Part shown: positions 9,901 through 18,211 of the stretch, piece by piece
Layout of the letters: each line of letters begins with the position of its first letter
How positions within the stretch are numbered: position 1 is the first letter of the stretch
Source: Deltaproteobacteria bacterium
GTDB taxonomy: Bacteria; Myxococcota_A; UBA9160; UBA6930
Length of the DNA: 64,000 nt
NCBI GenBank assembly: GCA_029261795.1
Contig: JAJDAP010000131.1
Span: 39,008 to 103,007, forward strand
Direction: 5' to 3'
Notes under the pieces: generated by a model
Told to the model about the DNA's origin: nothing
Databases searched by the model: none
The model's input: the letters and a program-made list of their open reading frames with translations, nothing else
Made by a program: the position numbers and the translations under genes

Positions 9901-12900
9901 GGCCCTCGAGCGTGGCGCGAACTTCGACCTCCCCACCACCGGTGGAGCGCCCGAATACCGTCCCCAGACTGGCATCCCCGCGCGCGACTGCAGTGATGCC
10001 GACATCGCCGGCGGCTTCGCCCGAGGCGGATGCGAAGGCCGTCCCGGCTTGCCCGGCGGTCCCGACTCCCGATTGCGCGCGTCCCGCGTTGCCCGCGAGT
10101 GCTCGCGCGCTCAACACCAGATTCCTGCCCGTGTGGTTCACGTCCAGCGTCGAGCTGGCATCGCCGCCATTCCCGCCGCTCCTGCCGTCGCCACCTGCAC
10201 CTGCCGTCGCGGTCTGGAACAGTGCGAGGTCTCCGCCGGTAGATCCGCTGGCGGCATCGGCCATGTGCGAACCGGCACCGTCACCACCATCTGCCGAGCC
10301 GCTTCCTCGCTGGCCCGTGCCGCCTCGCTGTGAGGCCGTGACCTGGACATTGCCGCTCGACGAGGTGCCCCGAGCCGTCGCCTTCGCGGTACCGCCTACG
10401 GCGCCCGCGCCGCCGTTCGCGTTGGCTTCGACGTCGACGCGCTCGGCGCCCTGATTGGACCCGGTGGCGCTCGATGTCGCGTCCCCGCCAAGGCCGACCA
10501 CTCCTCCGAAGGCGGCCGCGTCTACGCCAACCGCGGAATCCCTCACGCTGACCCGCGAGTTGCCGTTGGCGATTCCGATGGAACGACTCGTCGCATCCCC
10601 GCCGTCGAGTCTCCCCGCGGCGCTGATACCGCCGCCGCCAATGGCCCCCGTCTGGTTCTGGCCGATGCGCACATCGTGGAAGTCGCCCGAACTAACGCCG
10701 CGCTGAAAGAGGGTTGCCGAACCGCCATCGCGCGCGGTCGCTCGCGCGTTGGCGTCCACCGCGCCGGTCAGATTCTCGAGATCGACTTCGCTCGAGAGAT
10801 TGCCGCCGGCGCCGGGTACCGTCCCGCTGACGAAGGTGGTCGACGAGGTCGCCCGGGCCGACACGCGATCCCAGCTTCCGACCCGTGAGATCCGATTGGT
10901 CACATCGGCCCCAGGACCTCCGCTCACGTTCTGCTCGAGGGTGAGGCCTCCCGTGGTCTGGCCGTCAGCCAGGTTGTCCAACACGAGCGGACTCGAGGAC
11001 CTCGACGTAAGTGTGGCCGTCACGTGAACGTCGCCGCCCGCCGTCGAGCGTGCGCTCACGGGGCCCAGACTCGCGTTGAAGCCGTCCGCCAACGCGCTCA
11101 CTGTCACGTCGCCCGCGCCCTCGGCGACTGCGCTCGCGTTCGCGTCGCCCGCCTTGCCGCCAGGTGAGGCGGAGAAGGAGCGACCACCGAGACCGGCCAT
11201 CGCACTCGCATCCAACTGTATCAGGCCGCTGCCGCCGCTCGTGATATCGAGCAGCGACGAGGCGTCTCCGCCATCGGCTGCCGTAGATCCGTCGCCGCCG
11301 GATCCGCCCCGTGCGATCTGCTTCAGCGACAGGTCGCCCTGCGTCGTACCCGTGGCGGCGTTGTCCAGATGGGAGTCCGCCCCGCGGCCGGAGGCTCCGT
11401 TGTTGAGACTGCGCCCGCCCCGACCGCCCGACTGCGTCACCTCGACGACGACGTCGCCTGACAAGGAAGTCCCGTGGGCCGATGCGGTTGCCGCGCCGCC
11501 GTCGAAGCCACCGCCGCCATCGCCACCGGTCGCGCCGCTGATGACCCTAACGGTGGAGCTGCCGGTATTGCTGCCTTCCGCGCGCGACGCGGCGTCTCCA
11601 CCGGACCCACCGGTGGTCCCGAACGAGTTTCCCCTGCCTCCCCGGGCGAAGTCGCTGACCGAAACGCTCGAATCGCCGTTCGCCACAGCGACGGAGAGAC
11701 TGCTTGCGCTTCCGCCGGCCAATCGACCTGAGACGCCGTCCCCGCCGCGTGCGAAGCTCCTGGAATCCCCGACCGTGACGACCTTTCCGTCGCCGGTCGA
11801 CGTTGCACGCTGCTCCACCCGAGCGTTGCCACCGGCCTCGGCCTGAGCGCTCGCCAGTGCAGACGCGCTGCCGGTCAGGTTCTCGAGGATCGCGGTCGAC
11901 GAGATGTCGCCGCCACCACTGCGATCGGCTTTGGAGTTCACTGTTGCATGCATTTCATCGGCGCTGGCGCTTCGCTGGACCCGATTGACGACATCGCCAC
12001 CGATTCCACCAGTGACGTCCTGGGTGAACCTGACGATCCCGCTGCTCTCCGCCTCGACGAGGTTGTCGAGGGTTACGCTACCGGCTTCCCTCTGGACCAG
12101 GACTCCGATCGCCGACGCTTCGCCGCCGTCCGTCGAACGCGCGAGAACCGTACCGAGACTCGCGTCTCCGGATGCGGATGCCCTCACGAAGACGTCGCCG
12201 GCGGCTTCGCCGCGAGCGGACGCAGAGCCGGCGCCGGAGTGACCGGCCGTCCCGACGGAAGAAGAGGCACTTCCCGCTCCGCCTCCTGTCGCGACCGCGT
12301 TCAGGTTGAGACCACGCCCAGCGTGGCTGACATCGAGGCTCGATGACGCGTCCCCGCCGTCGCCGCCTAGCATTCCACGCCCACCGGCGCCGCCCGACGC
12401 CACCTGCTCGATCACCAGTTCGCCTGAGGTCGTTCCCGTTGCCGCATTGACGAGGGTGGAGTCGGCACCCCGGCCACCTTGCTGCGTTGAGCTGAAGCTG
12501 GCGTTCCCTCCCAGCTGCAGGACCCGGACATCCACGGTGCCGGAAACGGAAGATCCGTGAGCGGACGCCGTTGCCATTCCTCCGTCTGCTCCGGCCGCGC
12601 TATCGCCGCCCTCGGCTTCTGCGGCGACGCTGACCTTCGAGGCGCCCTGATTCGAACCGACCGCGCGTGCGGTCGCGCTGCCTCCCTGGGTACCGGTGAA
12701 GAGGGCCCGGCCGCCCTCGGCCACGGCGCGGACATCGACGGTGGCGTCCCCCAGCGCGGTTCCCGTTGCCATCGTGGTGCCGTTTCCGGCGGGAGGGGTC
12801 GACGAGACCGAGAGGCCATTGCCGCCGACCGCTTCTCCGCGGAACGATCGCCCGACGCTCACCGCGTCACCGTCACGGTGCGTGATCGCTTCGAGAACGA

Positions 12901-15199
12901 GTTCGGCGTTACCGCCGTTGGACGCGGTCGCACTTCCAGTCGCGGTCGCAGCGCCACCCAGGTTCTCGGCCCGGGCCTCGGAGCGCACGGTTTCTCCAGC
13001 GATGAAGCGATCCGCAATACTCCTCGCATCACTATTCACCGAAAGGGCGCCGAACGTTCCGCTGTGATCGAGTCGGCTGCTGACCGCAGCCTTGCCGGCG
13101 ACATTCTGGAGCAGACTCAACCCCCCGGATGTCGCACCGTCCACGGCGTTCTCGAGTACGACGTCGGAGCCGGATGAATCTTCGATGCTCCCGTGCACCG
13201 TGACTCTCCGGCCGCCGGTCGAGCGCCCGAAGACCGGACCTAGCGTCGCGCGACCGACCGCCTCGGCCTCGACGCGGACTTCCCCGGCGCCCTCTCCCCT
13301 GGCACTGGCATGGGCGGCGCCCGATTCGCCGTCGAACGCACTCCCACGGCTCGAACGCCCTCCCTGTCCGCCGATCGCATTGACGCGGAGGTCGAGTGGT
13401 CCGGCTCCTCGGTGCTGAAAATCGCTCGTGGAGGATGCATCGCCGCCGGCCCCGCCCGTCTGGCCAGAGCCACCGTTGCCACCGCGCGCGTCCTGCGACA
13501 GAGACAGTTCCCCGTCGGTGGTTCCGCCAACCGCGTTGCTCAGCTGGGCGGTGCCGCCGTTGCCACCTGTAGCTGCGGTGTTGGAGCCTCCCGCTCCACC
13601 GGTCGTGTCCACCCGGACGGTGACCCGACCAGTTCCACTGTGCGCTTCGGCCATTGCCGTTCCCACGCCGCCGTCGGTTCCCAGGACGCCGGCGCCTCCG
13701 GTGGCGATCGCGTCGATCCGCGCCGCCGCGTTGCCGATCGCCGTCGCGGATCCGCCCGCCTCCGCGTCGCCAGCGCGACCCGAGCCCGCAGTATCTGCAC
13801 CAGCGCCGGCGTCGCCTCCGGTCGCAATCAAGGTCGCCGTGATGCCGCCATCGTTCCGGAAATCTCCGGTCGATGTCGCGGCTCCACCGTCGCCGGCCTT
13901 GGCGGCGGTGGCTGCGCCGCCGACACCGCCGGTCGCGGTCTGTCGCACCGAGAGCGTCGAGGTGGTAGCCCCCGACGCCGCGTCCTTCAGGATCGCATCG
14001 CCGCCATCGCCTCCTTCGGCCCCGCTCCGCCCTTCGCCGCCTCGTCCGCCTGTCGCCTCCACGTTTGCCGAGTTGGAGGTCGGAGCTTCGACCCGCACCG
14101 AGGCCGTCGCGGTTCCGCCGTCACCGCCGGATTGGCCGACTCCGAAGCCCAGACCGCCGCGTCCAGCCGTCGCGACGGCACTTGCACTGGCCCGCTCGCC
14201 CGGGCGATTGTCCGAAGCCAGCGCAGAGGCGCTGGCGTTGCCTCCATCACCGCCGTCTCCGATCCGGTTCGACAGGGCGTTTCCACCCGCACCGCCGATC
14301 GCCATTGCGTTCGCGCTTCCGAAGGACGTCTGTTCTGCGACCGCCCGTGAACTAGCATCGCCACCTCGACCCGCGACGCCGATGATCGCACCGGAACCCG
14401 CAACGAGATCTCCGCCCACGCCCCCCGTCGCACGATCCGTCGCGCGAGCGCGCCCCCGAGAACTCGTCGAGCGTGCCCGTGTTTCACTCGTTGCATTGCC
14501 ACCGTCGCCCCCGGACCCACCGATGCCGCTGCCGCCAGCCCCGCCAAGCGCGCTCAGGGAGCCGGGGATCGCTGATGCGGTGGCCGTGGCGAAGTCGAAG
14601 GAGCCTTCCGCGACCGTCGAATTCGTGGCGTCGCCACCGTCTCCGCCGTTTCGGCCGGCGCCACCGCGGCCACCGACCGCGCTGCCCTGACTCGTCGCCG
14701 TCGATGTCGTCGACTGGATCTCGCCGGAGGCGTCGGCGTCGCCGCCGCGGCCACCATCGCCCTGCACGCCATCGCTACCACCGGGGCCTGCTGCGCCTCC
14801 GACACCGCCGCCACCGCCCACACCGCCGGTGGCCGAGACCACCACCCGGTGCTGCGTCCCGGCCTGCGGCATTGGAGTGCTGGCGTCCGCGGTCGCGGCA
14901 CCACCGTCCCCGCCCTGACCACCATCACCGCCGTCGGGGCTCGCGGCGGTTCCCTGGCCACCGCCACCGCCGATGCCGCCACGCCCGCCGCGGGACGTCG
15001 CATTATTGAGGGCATCCGGTGTGCTGACGCTCGCGTTTGCGCCACCACCCGTCGTACCGACACCACCGGTCTCTCCCGGGCTGGCTGCATCCAGCCCGTT
15101 GGCGCCGGTGTTGCCCGTGTCGAAGTCGGTCGCCGCAAGCGCGGGTTGCGCGAGGCAGAGGGCGGCAAGAACCAGAAGCAGAAACAGCGCGCGTAGCAT
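3992..15199 (-). CDS. Giant glycine-rich repeat protein with PEP-CTERM signal
   Basis: A single uninterrupted frame of 3735 residues. A signal peptide (LRALFLLLVLAALCLAQPALA) is followed by about 650 residues rich in GGxGG, Ala, Ser and Asp, then eight long super-repeats of about 363 residues. Each contains two variants of a GxTxGxLxLxQ motif, an RSTGGGxVxV motif and SNQG, AHGTSLSG and ENLTG elements. A non-repeated C-terminal domain of about 220 residues follows (LTIDRNGEEVLDIAFDDGEE and neighbours). The end is a PEP-CTERM signal: VPEP, one membrane helix, then RRARR. PEP-CTERM proteins are exported and processed by an exosortase, usually in exopolysaccharide-producing Gram-negatives. The alternating strand-turn pattern suggests a long fibrous beta-solenoid at the cell surface, perhaps an adhesin or matrix protein (inference). 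No exosortase lies in the window. Confidence 0.85.
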   Translation of the reverse strand: MLRALFLLLVLAALCLAQPALAATDFDTGNTGANGLDAASPGETGGVGTTGGGANASVSTPDALNNATSRGGRGGIGGGGGQGTAASPDGGDGGQGGDGGAATADASTPMPQAGTQHRVVVSATGGVGGGGGVGGAAGPGGSDGVQGDGGRGGDADASGEIQSTTSTATSQGSAVGGRGGAGRNGGDGGDATNSTVAEGSFDFATATASAIPGSLSALGGAGGSGIGGSGGDGGNATSETRARSTSSRGRARATDRATGGVGGDLVAGSGAIIGVAGRGGDASSRAVAEQTSFGSANAMAIGGAGGNALSNRIGDGGDGGNASASALASDNRPGERASASAVATAGRGGLGFGVGQSGGDGGTATASVRVEAPTSNSANVEATGGRGGEGRSGAEGGDGGDAILKDAASGATTSTLSVRQTATGGVGGAATAAKAGDGGAATSTGDFRNDGGITATLIATGGDAGAGADTAGSGRAGDAEAGGSATAIGNAAARIDAIATGGAGVLGTDGGVGTAMAEAHSGTGRVTVRVDTTGGAGGSNTAATGGNGGTAQLSNAVGGTTDGELSLSQDARGGNGGSGQTGGAGGDASSTSDFQHRGAGPLDLRVNAIGGQGGRSSRGSAFDGESGAAHASARGEGAGEVRVEAEAVGRATLGPVFGRSTGGRRVTVHGSIEDSSGSDVVLENAVDGATSGGLSLLQNVAGKAAVSSRLDHSGTFGALSVNSDARSIADRFIAGETVRSEARAENLGGAATATGSATASNGGNAELVLEAITHRDGDAVSVGRSFRGEAVGGNGLSVSSTPPAGNGTTMATGTALGDATVDVRAVAEGGRALFTGTQGGSATARAVGSNQGASKVSVAAEAEGGDSAAGADGGMATASAHGSSVSGTVDVRVLQLGGNASFSSTQQGGRGADSTLVNAATGTTSGELVIEQVASGGAGGRGMLGGDGGDASSSLDVSHAGRGLNLNAVATGGGAGSASSSVGTAGHSGAGSASARGEAAGDVFVRASASGDASLGTVLARSTDGGEASAIGVLVQREAGSVTLDNLVEAESSGIVRFTQDVTGGIGGDVVNRVQRSASADEMHATVNSKADRSGGGDISSTAILENLTGSASALASAQAEAGGNARVEQRATSTGDGKVVTVGDSRSFARGGDGVSGRLAGGSASSLSVAVANGDSSVSVSDFARGGRGNSFGTTGGSGGDAASRAEGSNTGSSTVRVISGATGGDGGGGFDGGAATASAHGTSLSGDVVVEVTQSGGRGGRSLNNGASGRGADSHLDNAATGTTQGDLSLKQIARGGSGGDGSTAADGGDASSLLDITSGGSGLIQLDASAMAGLGGRSFSASPGGKAGDANASAVAEGAGDVTVSALADGFNASLGPVSARSTAGGDVHVTATLTSRSSSPLVLDNLADGQTTGGLTLEQNVSGGPGADVTNRISRVGSWDRVSARATSSTTFVSGTVPGAGGNLSSEVDLENLTGAVDANARATARDGGSATLFQRGVSSGDFHDVRIGQNQTGAIGGGGISAAGRLDGGDATSRSIGIANGNSRVSVRDSAVGVDAAAFGGVVGLGGDATSSATGSNQGAERVDVEANANGGAGAVGGTAKATARGTSSSGNVQVTASQRGGTGQRGSGSADGGDGAGSHMADAASGSTGGDLALFQTATAGAGGDGRSGGNGGDASSTLDVNHTGRNLVLSARALAGNAGRAQSGVGTAGQAGTAFASASGEAAGDVGITAVARGDASLGTVFGRSTGGGEVEVRATLEGLTGSDLVMDNVADGVTTGSLELRQVLRVGPGADGTNRIQQSGSWQSLLLETDTGDQTTATGSGGDLLSEIDAANQTGSVSATAKAQARTGGDATVVVNATTGGDGSTISVGTPSTFFTGAVGGGVSSRALTARAGGDATSSSSGIAHGNSRVSVHDGASAGAGGPTSGGSVGGAGGNASSHATGSNQGNESVTVSARASGGSGGRGANGGSGSASAQGSSIDGDVAVTVRQSGGNGNQGADSHLAEAASGDTTANLSLVQEATAGDSVAIGIQGGSASSTLDREHTGSGDLSLVANAEAGFGGANASWGDSFASARGVGNADVSVQASSEGNATLGAVYGESTSGGDVEVFATLSDRRGGDLVLDDVANGITTGDLTLGQHLVAAAGGSGTNRLRRSGAWSRLSGSATSGGHRSNTQSNTAAGSDLHSEIDLENTAGRVSAFANAFAEDGGDASVVQRATSTRDGDNVNVGQVFGSLFGAVGGSGSTSSIAPARVGGDATSVSEGIALGDASVSVRDRATGGAGSGSGTNGGNASSNATGSNQGDATVMILAEAFGGTASRGGDGGTATASAHGASLTGAVDVQVRQTGGDGASSFGTGLSGRGADSHLIQEATGSTLGDLTLRQFAEGGRGEGGSPGGDGGDASSVLDVVHGGQDLTLISHAFGGAAGTGGAIGSGHAAANGEALGDVTIDVAAGGVPSFGPVFGRSSGGGRVDVRAHAEGSNGADLLIDTVVDGETSGALSLRQSALGVGGNVVNRFARSTSGSGPLSITLESSAQSGSNLQPEVLSELDVVHAGSSLTTNVRANGVRDGEARVAHRAETLGDGRELLATTRAIGATSSSNSGNVVGGFAANESTAIAAGDSAVVLEASAIGGLGGRRFDGGDAEVNAVGSNQGSSVVQVVASGAGGNGNEGGHGGSAVGSASGSSLDGHVSVSLDLRGGRGGGSSFVPIGGAGGSVDVRNAITGTTDGELELSQTASGGDGGRGSEGGSGGDAVSMLDVVHLGSGPLRVSAAALAGIGGSARTAGSPNGRDGNAMVSARGEASGDVHVSARTNREGGLGAVFGRSTGGGRVDVSAILELQAGSGSDVALHNFVDGDTTGVLALRQEVRAGFSSLVGLGVEASSTLDRSVSLEGLELFTTAVSRDGLGAGRAGTAASTAHNETGHALADADAVGGSSRGDDGNGVVSGGVAEALARATTGGDHAATASARSTGGRGSLRASGGVVELASVRGGDANSEAVASTGEGPVSVRSVAIGGQGGFIQSGNAPLAGRGGDAHASGHGEATGSGDVTVYVQSTAGDAGSLFSGAATGEAGDATLSASGRSDSGSVSVTAVLEGGGGGVGGFLSIGSLGNGAMGGDAALHNAVSGETSGDLTLVQEVRGGSGGGSVFAAGGPGGRAESTLDVVHLTGGALDIAADARAGAGGFGEPGADGGDAHASAVGVGAGNVRVRASSSGGAGGPTIRGAAVGTAGVGSLGRVFGASTQGGDVYVIGESSSGGLSGGDVVLFDAVRGETSGALTLEQNARSGGGFASSRLRRRDSIEALRLVTLTEGVDAHATANARNDAGDATAHVLSVATTGDARSEARARASREGASVVIGMEGALGEAAKTGARTFGSGSATSVSIGRHDGDGTVTVIDRAEVETSFLAFTVPGSANSRAVALNAGASKVVARSTARGGNGTVFFGAFGGGEATSDAMARGLGEVEATARSIGGVGFVAGGATSKARGSGRSGSASAEATVVGLHGVTSFFSQSMVARASADVADDARVIAQAFEASLGSVGAGQDAFALASLSPDAALLAEWSASAPAVIQQIQDQRAQVVALGRVGANAFQDADISLEAGFELAGFRDPANGVRARSLIVGFVDHFFSGEGLGLRLTIDRNGEEVLDIAFDDGEEADSWLTGRTLVLGRGQAEFGIPELEIVFAWEGDGSGEGARIDFVVAVPEPAIGLLVLIGIGLGIRRARRC
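5437..13234 (-). repeat. Eightfold super-repeat of about 1.09 kb in the giant gene
   Basis: The conserved RSTGG-type segment recurs eight times, at about 13219, 12131, 11043, 9953, 8874, 7776, 6696 and 5444. The first six steps are 1079 to 1098 bases and the last is about 1252. The interval given spans the eight anchors; each unit extends on both sides. The copies are diverged at the DNA level (for example RSTGG, RSTDG, ESTSG, RSSGG, ASTQG), which points to old duplication and selection for the protein pattern rather than recent amplification. Confidence 0.8.
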
Positions 15200-15303
15200 C
15201 AGAACGGACCCCGTTAGGTCCCGCTTCCCGGGGACATGATGACGCAGTTCTCCCTCTGAAGGAAGCCAGCATTGTCGCCCTCAGCGCCGCCGACCCACCC
15301 CAT

Positions 15304-16515
15304 TCAGGGGGTTTGACCGACCTGAACGATGTTCGCGAGCTTCACCAGCTCGGTTTCGAGCGGAGCGAGCTCACCAACCGGCAACTGGAAGCGCCAGAAC
15401 ATCATGCCGCTCACGTGGCCCTCGGTATCGAGCCAGTTGGGAACGCCCGGATCGCTTTGGGCTACCACCAGGCGGAAGCTGCCGTCGGCTTCGAGCTTCG
15501 TCTGCTTTCGATTGATCGATGTGTTGCGATGGGTGTAGTCGAAGGTCTGGATGTGACGGTTCCAGAGCACGAGGTTGGCGAAGCGACAGTCCGGATAGCG
15601 CCCGCGAATAACAAGTGCCTCGTCGGGCTTCACCACGAAGGGCGCCATCTGGTAGACGTTGTCGATCGCGGCGAAACCGATTTCGGCGTTTTCCGCCTGC
15701 TTGTTGGAAAACTGGTTCGGCACGAAGGAAACCCAGGCGGGGCTCTTCGACGGATCGGTCGGGTTCAACGTGCCGGTCATGAAGTTCGTCACGCGGCGGA
15801 TTCCGGCGGCCACGCTGGCGTCCGAAGGCGGCGCGCCCGGCCCCGGGTCGTCGAGACGTTCGATCACGATCGGGACTTGGTGGAGCCGATCCCGGGCAAT
15901 GCTGGCTTCGCGTTCATAGTAGTGGCGCGTGGTCACGCTGCCGGCACCGGGGTCGAGACGCAGCCAGTTGCCCTCGTGCTCCTCGGGGCTCACGACGATC
16001 TCGTAACTTCCGTCGCCCCCCGCCTCGAATTCGGTGTCGTTGAGGGTGGCGCCCAGGCCAGTGGCGTTGTTGCCATCCTGACTTCCGAGTTCCACCGTGA
16101 ACGAGGTGTAGGTGGCGCCGGCGAGGTTTCCGCGAATCCGATAGCCGTGCGCCGGGTCGATGGCGGTGGTGAAGTAGACGGCATCGGGGTTGTCACCGAG
16201 CATCTTCTTTTCCGGCGTGACGAAGCGCTTGAAGACGGGACGCGCCGGATCCGACTCGAGCCAGGCTTCGATGCCGTGTTGAAGGTGGTGCAACACGGCG
16301 CGCCGTGCCTCGGCGTACTCGGTCTCGCTGCGAAGTTTGAACTGCTCGACGAAACGCTGCTCAAAGCCCGAGATGGCGTCGGTCAGTTCCGCCAGCGCCC
16401 GCTCTGATTCGCTGCGTTGGATCTCGCTGCGGGCATGTGCCGGGCCGCTCGCCCCCATCACCAACGCACCGAGTGAAGCGCCGGCCGCGCTCGTCAGGAA
16501 ATCTCTTCGGTCCAT
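15304..16515 (-). CDS. Tat-exported DUF1214 domain protein
   Basis: A 403-residue protein with a twin-arginine signal: MDRRDFLTSAAGASLGALVMG then a cleavage site at GPAHA. Export would be in folded form to the periplasm. The C-terminal third carries the DUF1214 pattern (RYPDCRFANLVLWNRHIQTFDYTHR, then SFRLVVAQSDPGVPNWLDTEGHVSGMMFWRFQLP). DUF1214 proteins often have an upstream DUF1254 domain; that is not obvious here, and the middle (VYFTTAIDPAHGYRIRGN) may be a divergent beta domain. Biochemical role is unknown. GGAG precedes the ATG at 16515. It is a single gene between the giant protein and an oxidoreductase, with about 100 bases on the 3' side. Confidence 0.85.
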   Translation of the reverse strand: MDRRDFLTSAAGASLGALVMGASGPAHARSEIQRSESERALAELTDAISGFEQRFVEQFKLRSETEYAEARRAVLHHLQHGIEAWLESDPARPVFKRFVTPEKKMLGDNPDAVYFTTAIDPAHGYRIRGNLAGATYTSFTVELGSQDGNNATGLGATLNDTEFEAGGDGSYEIVVSPEEHEGNWLRLDPGAGSVTTRHYYEREASIARDRLHQVPIVIERLDDPGPGAPPSDASVAAGIRRVTNFMTGTLNPTDPSKSPAWVSFVPNQFSNKQAENAEIGFAAIDNVYQMAPFVVKPDEALVIRGRYPDCRFANLVLWNRHIQTFDYTHRNTSINRKQTKLEADGSFRLVVAQSDPGVPNWLDTEGHVSGMMFWRFQLPVGELAPLETELVKLANIVQVGQTP

Positions 16516-16559
16516 CTCGCTTCTCCTCGAAATCGGGGCATTGCTGGTCGAGAGCGACC

Positions 16560-17534
16560 TCAGGGTGCGACGATCAACTTCCCGGTCGCGCGACGCTCCT
16601 GGAGATCCCGCAACGCCTGGGGCGCTTCCTCCAGGCTGTAGCGCTTGGAGACGTAGGGGTTCAGCTGGCCGGAACCGACGAGCTCCATCAGATCCTCATG
16701 GATCGATGCGTGAAGTGCAGGGTCCTTGGCCACCAGTGCGCCGAAGAAGACCCCGACGATCTGACAGCTCTTCAGCAAGGTCAGATTCAGGGGAATTCGC
16801 GGGATGCCGGCCGTGAAGCCGATCACGAGGAAGCGGCCCCCCCAGGCCGTCGCGCGAAGAGCGGCTTCGGAGTGGTCACCGCCCACGGCGTCGTAGATCA
16901 CGTCGGCACCGGCGCCGCCGGTGAGTTCCTTGGTGCGGAGTTTCAGGTCTTCGCTGGTGTAGTCGATCACGTCGTCGGCGCCGCGCTCGATGCAGAGCGC
17001 GCGCTTCTCGGCTGTCGAAGCGGCCGCGATCACGCGCGCGCCGAGCACCTTGCCGAGTTCCACGGCGGCCAGCCCGACATTACCGGCAGCACCCAGGACC
17101 AGCAGGGTCTCGCCCGCCTGGAGCGCACCGCGGTGCTTGAGCGCGTACCAACCGGTTCCGTAGGAGTACTGAAGGCCGGCCGCTTGATCGAAGTCGAGGC
17201 CGTCGGGCAGCTTCCGGGCGGCGGCGGCATGGGCCAGCACCTTCTCGGCGAAGCCGCCGGTGACCCCGTTCGCACCGAGCACCCGATCGCCGACGCTGAA
17301 GCCTTCGACGCCCTCGCCGACCTGGCTCACCAACCCGGCGACTTCGCCTCCGGGAACGAACGGAGGCTGCGCCTTGAACTGGTACTTGTCCTCGATCATC
17401 AGGGCCTCGGGGAAGCTGACCGCCACGGCCTTCGTGTCGATCACGATCTGACCGGGGCCGGCCGTCGGGTCCTCGAGTTCTTCGATGACGAGTTTCTCCG
17501 GCGGACCGAATTCCTTGCAGACGACAGCTCTCAT
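16560..17534 (-). CDS. NADPH:quinone oxidoreductase, MDR superfamily
   Basis: A 324-residue zinc-independent medium-chain reductase. The N-terminal GroES-like domain (MRAVVCKEFGPPEKLVIEE, PFVPGGEVAGLV, VGDRVLG) is followed by a Rossmann domain with LGAAGNVGLAAVELGKVLGARVIA, the NADP(H)-binding loop, then GADDVIDYTSEDL. No zinc-binding cysteine cluster is present, as expected for quinone oxidoreductase or crotonyl-CoA reductase-like members. The likely reaction is NADPH-dependent reduction of quinones or enones; substrate unknown. GGAGAACCC precedes the ATG. The gene is separate from its neighbours (about 44 and 92 bases), so probably transcribed alone. Confidence 0.9.
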   Translation of the reverse strand: MRAVVCKEFGPPEKLVIEELEDPTAGPGQIVIDTKAVAVSFPEALMIEDKYQFKAQPPFVPGGEVAGLVSQVGEGVEGFSVGDRVLGANGVTGGFAEKVLAHAAAARKLPDGLDFDQAAGLQYSYGTGWYALKHRGALQAGETLLVLGAAGNVGLAAVELGKVLGARVIAAASTAEKRALCIERGADDVIDYTSEDLKLRTKELTGGAGADVIYDAVGGDHSEAALRATAWGGRFLVIGFTAGIPRIPLNLTLLKSCQIVGVFFGALVAKDPALHASIHEDLMELVGSGQLNPYVSKRYSLEEAPQALRDLQERRATGKLIVAP

Positions 17535-17626
17535 GGGTTCTCCAGGTTCCAGGTTCGAGGAGCCGGGAGTCTACCGCGGTCACGAAAGAGTGGGCCCGCC
17601 GCATCTTCCCGAGCGAACTCGAGCCC

Positions 17627-18211
17627 TCATCGGGCCAGCGGCGCTGGCGCCATCCCAGCCGCTCGAACCACATAACGAAGCGGCCCGCCGGGCACGAGTG
17701 AATCGAACGGATAGCAGGTGATCAGCGTCAGCTCGGCGTGGCCACTCGGCTCCAACACCCCGGTCTGCGATTCGTGCTGGACGGCGGTTTCCTCCACGCG
17801 GTAGTGGCGAATTCCGCTGGCGGTTTCGAGCCGGAGCTCGTCGCCAACCTTGAGTTCGTCGAGAAACCGGAAATGGGTGTCGCGATGTCCTGCCAGTGCC
17901 ACGTTGTCGTCCGCCCCGGGAGGAGCCGTCCCGGCGACATGAGCCGGCCCGAACGCGAGCGTTCGCCCACTCGCCCCAGCCAGGACGATGACGTCCTGGC
18001 CCTGTTCTGGGGCGAGCAGGCGGGCCACGGGCCAGGTATCGGCCCATGGCCAGGGAAGCACCCGCGCTTCACCGTCGAGACTCCGGGCCCAGGCTCGTTC
18101 GAGAAGCGCCTGGGCCAACGACGCTTTCGCATGGATCCATAGACCCTGGCCCGAGGAGGCAGCGCCAACGGCCAGGAGCGAGCAGGCAGCGGTCGCCGCG
18201 AGCCGGTTCAC
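17627..18211 (-). CDS. Class GN sortase (marine proteobacterial type)
   Basis: A 194-residue sortase with an N-terminal membrane helix. The catalytic triad is visible: His109 in LAGHRDTHFRFL, Cys166 in LTLITCYPFD and Arg179 in GGPLRYVV. TLITCYPF is the usual motif of Gram-negative class GN sortases. These enzymes cleave an LPxT-like signal in one dedicated partner and anchor it. The GTG start at 18211 overlaps the stop of the upstream gene by four bases (GTGA), showing coupled translation with the sorting target. The longer frame upstream is a shadow of the target gene. Confidence 0.92.
   Translation of the reverse strand: MNRLAATAACSLLAVGAASSGQGLWIHAKASLAQALLERAWARSLDGEARVLPWPWADTWPVARLLAPEQGQDVIVLAGASGRTLAFGPAHVAGTAPPGADDNVALAGHRDTHFRFLDELKVGDELRLETASGIRHYRVEETAVQHESQTGVLEPSGHAELTLITCYPFDSLVPGGPLRYVVRAAGMAPAPLAR

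Noticed and set aside
5437..13234. Possible CRISPR or tandem DNA satellite
   Set aside because: The repetition is in coding sequence, has diverged copies and a period of about 1.09 kb, and lacks short identical repeats with spacers.
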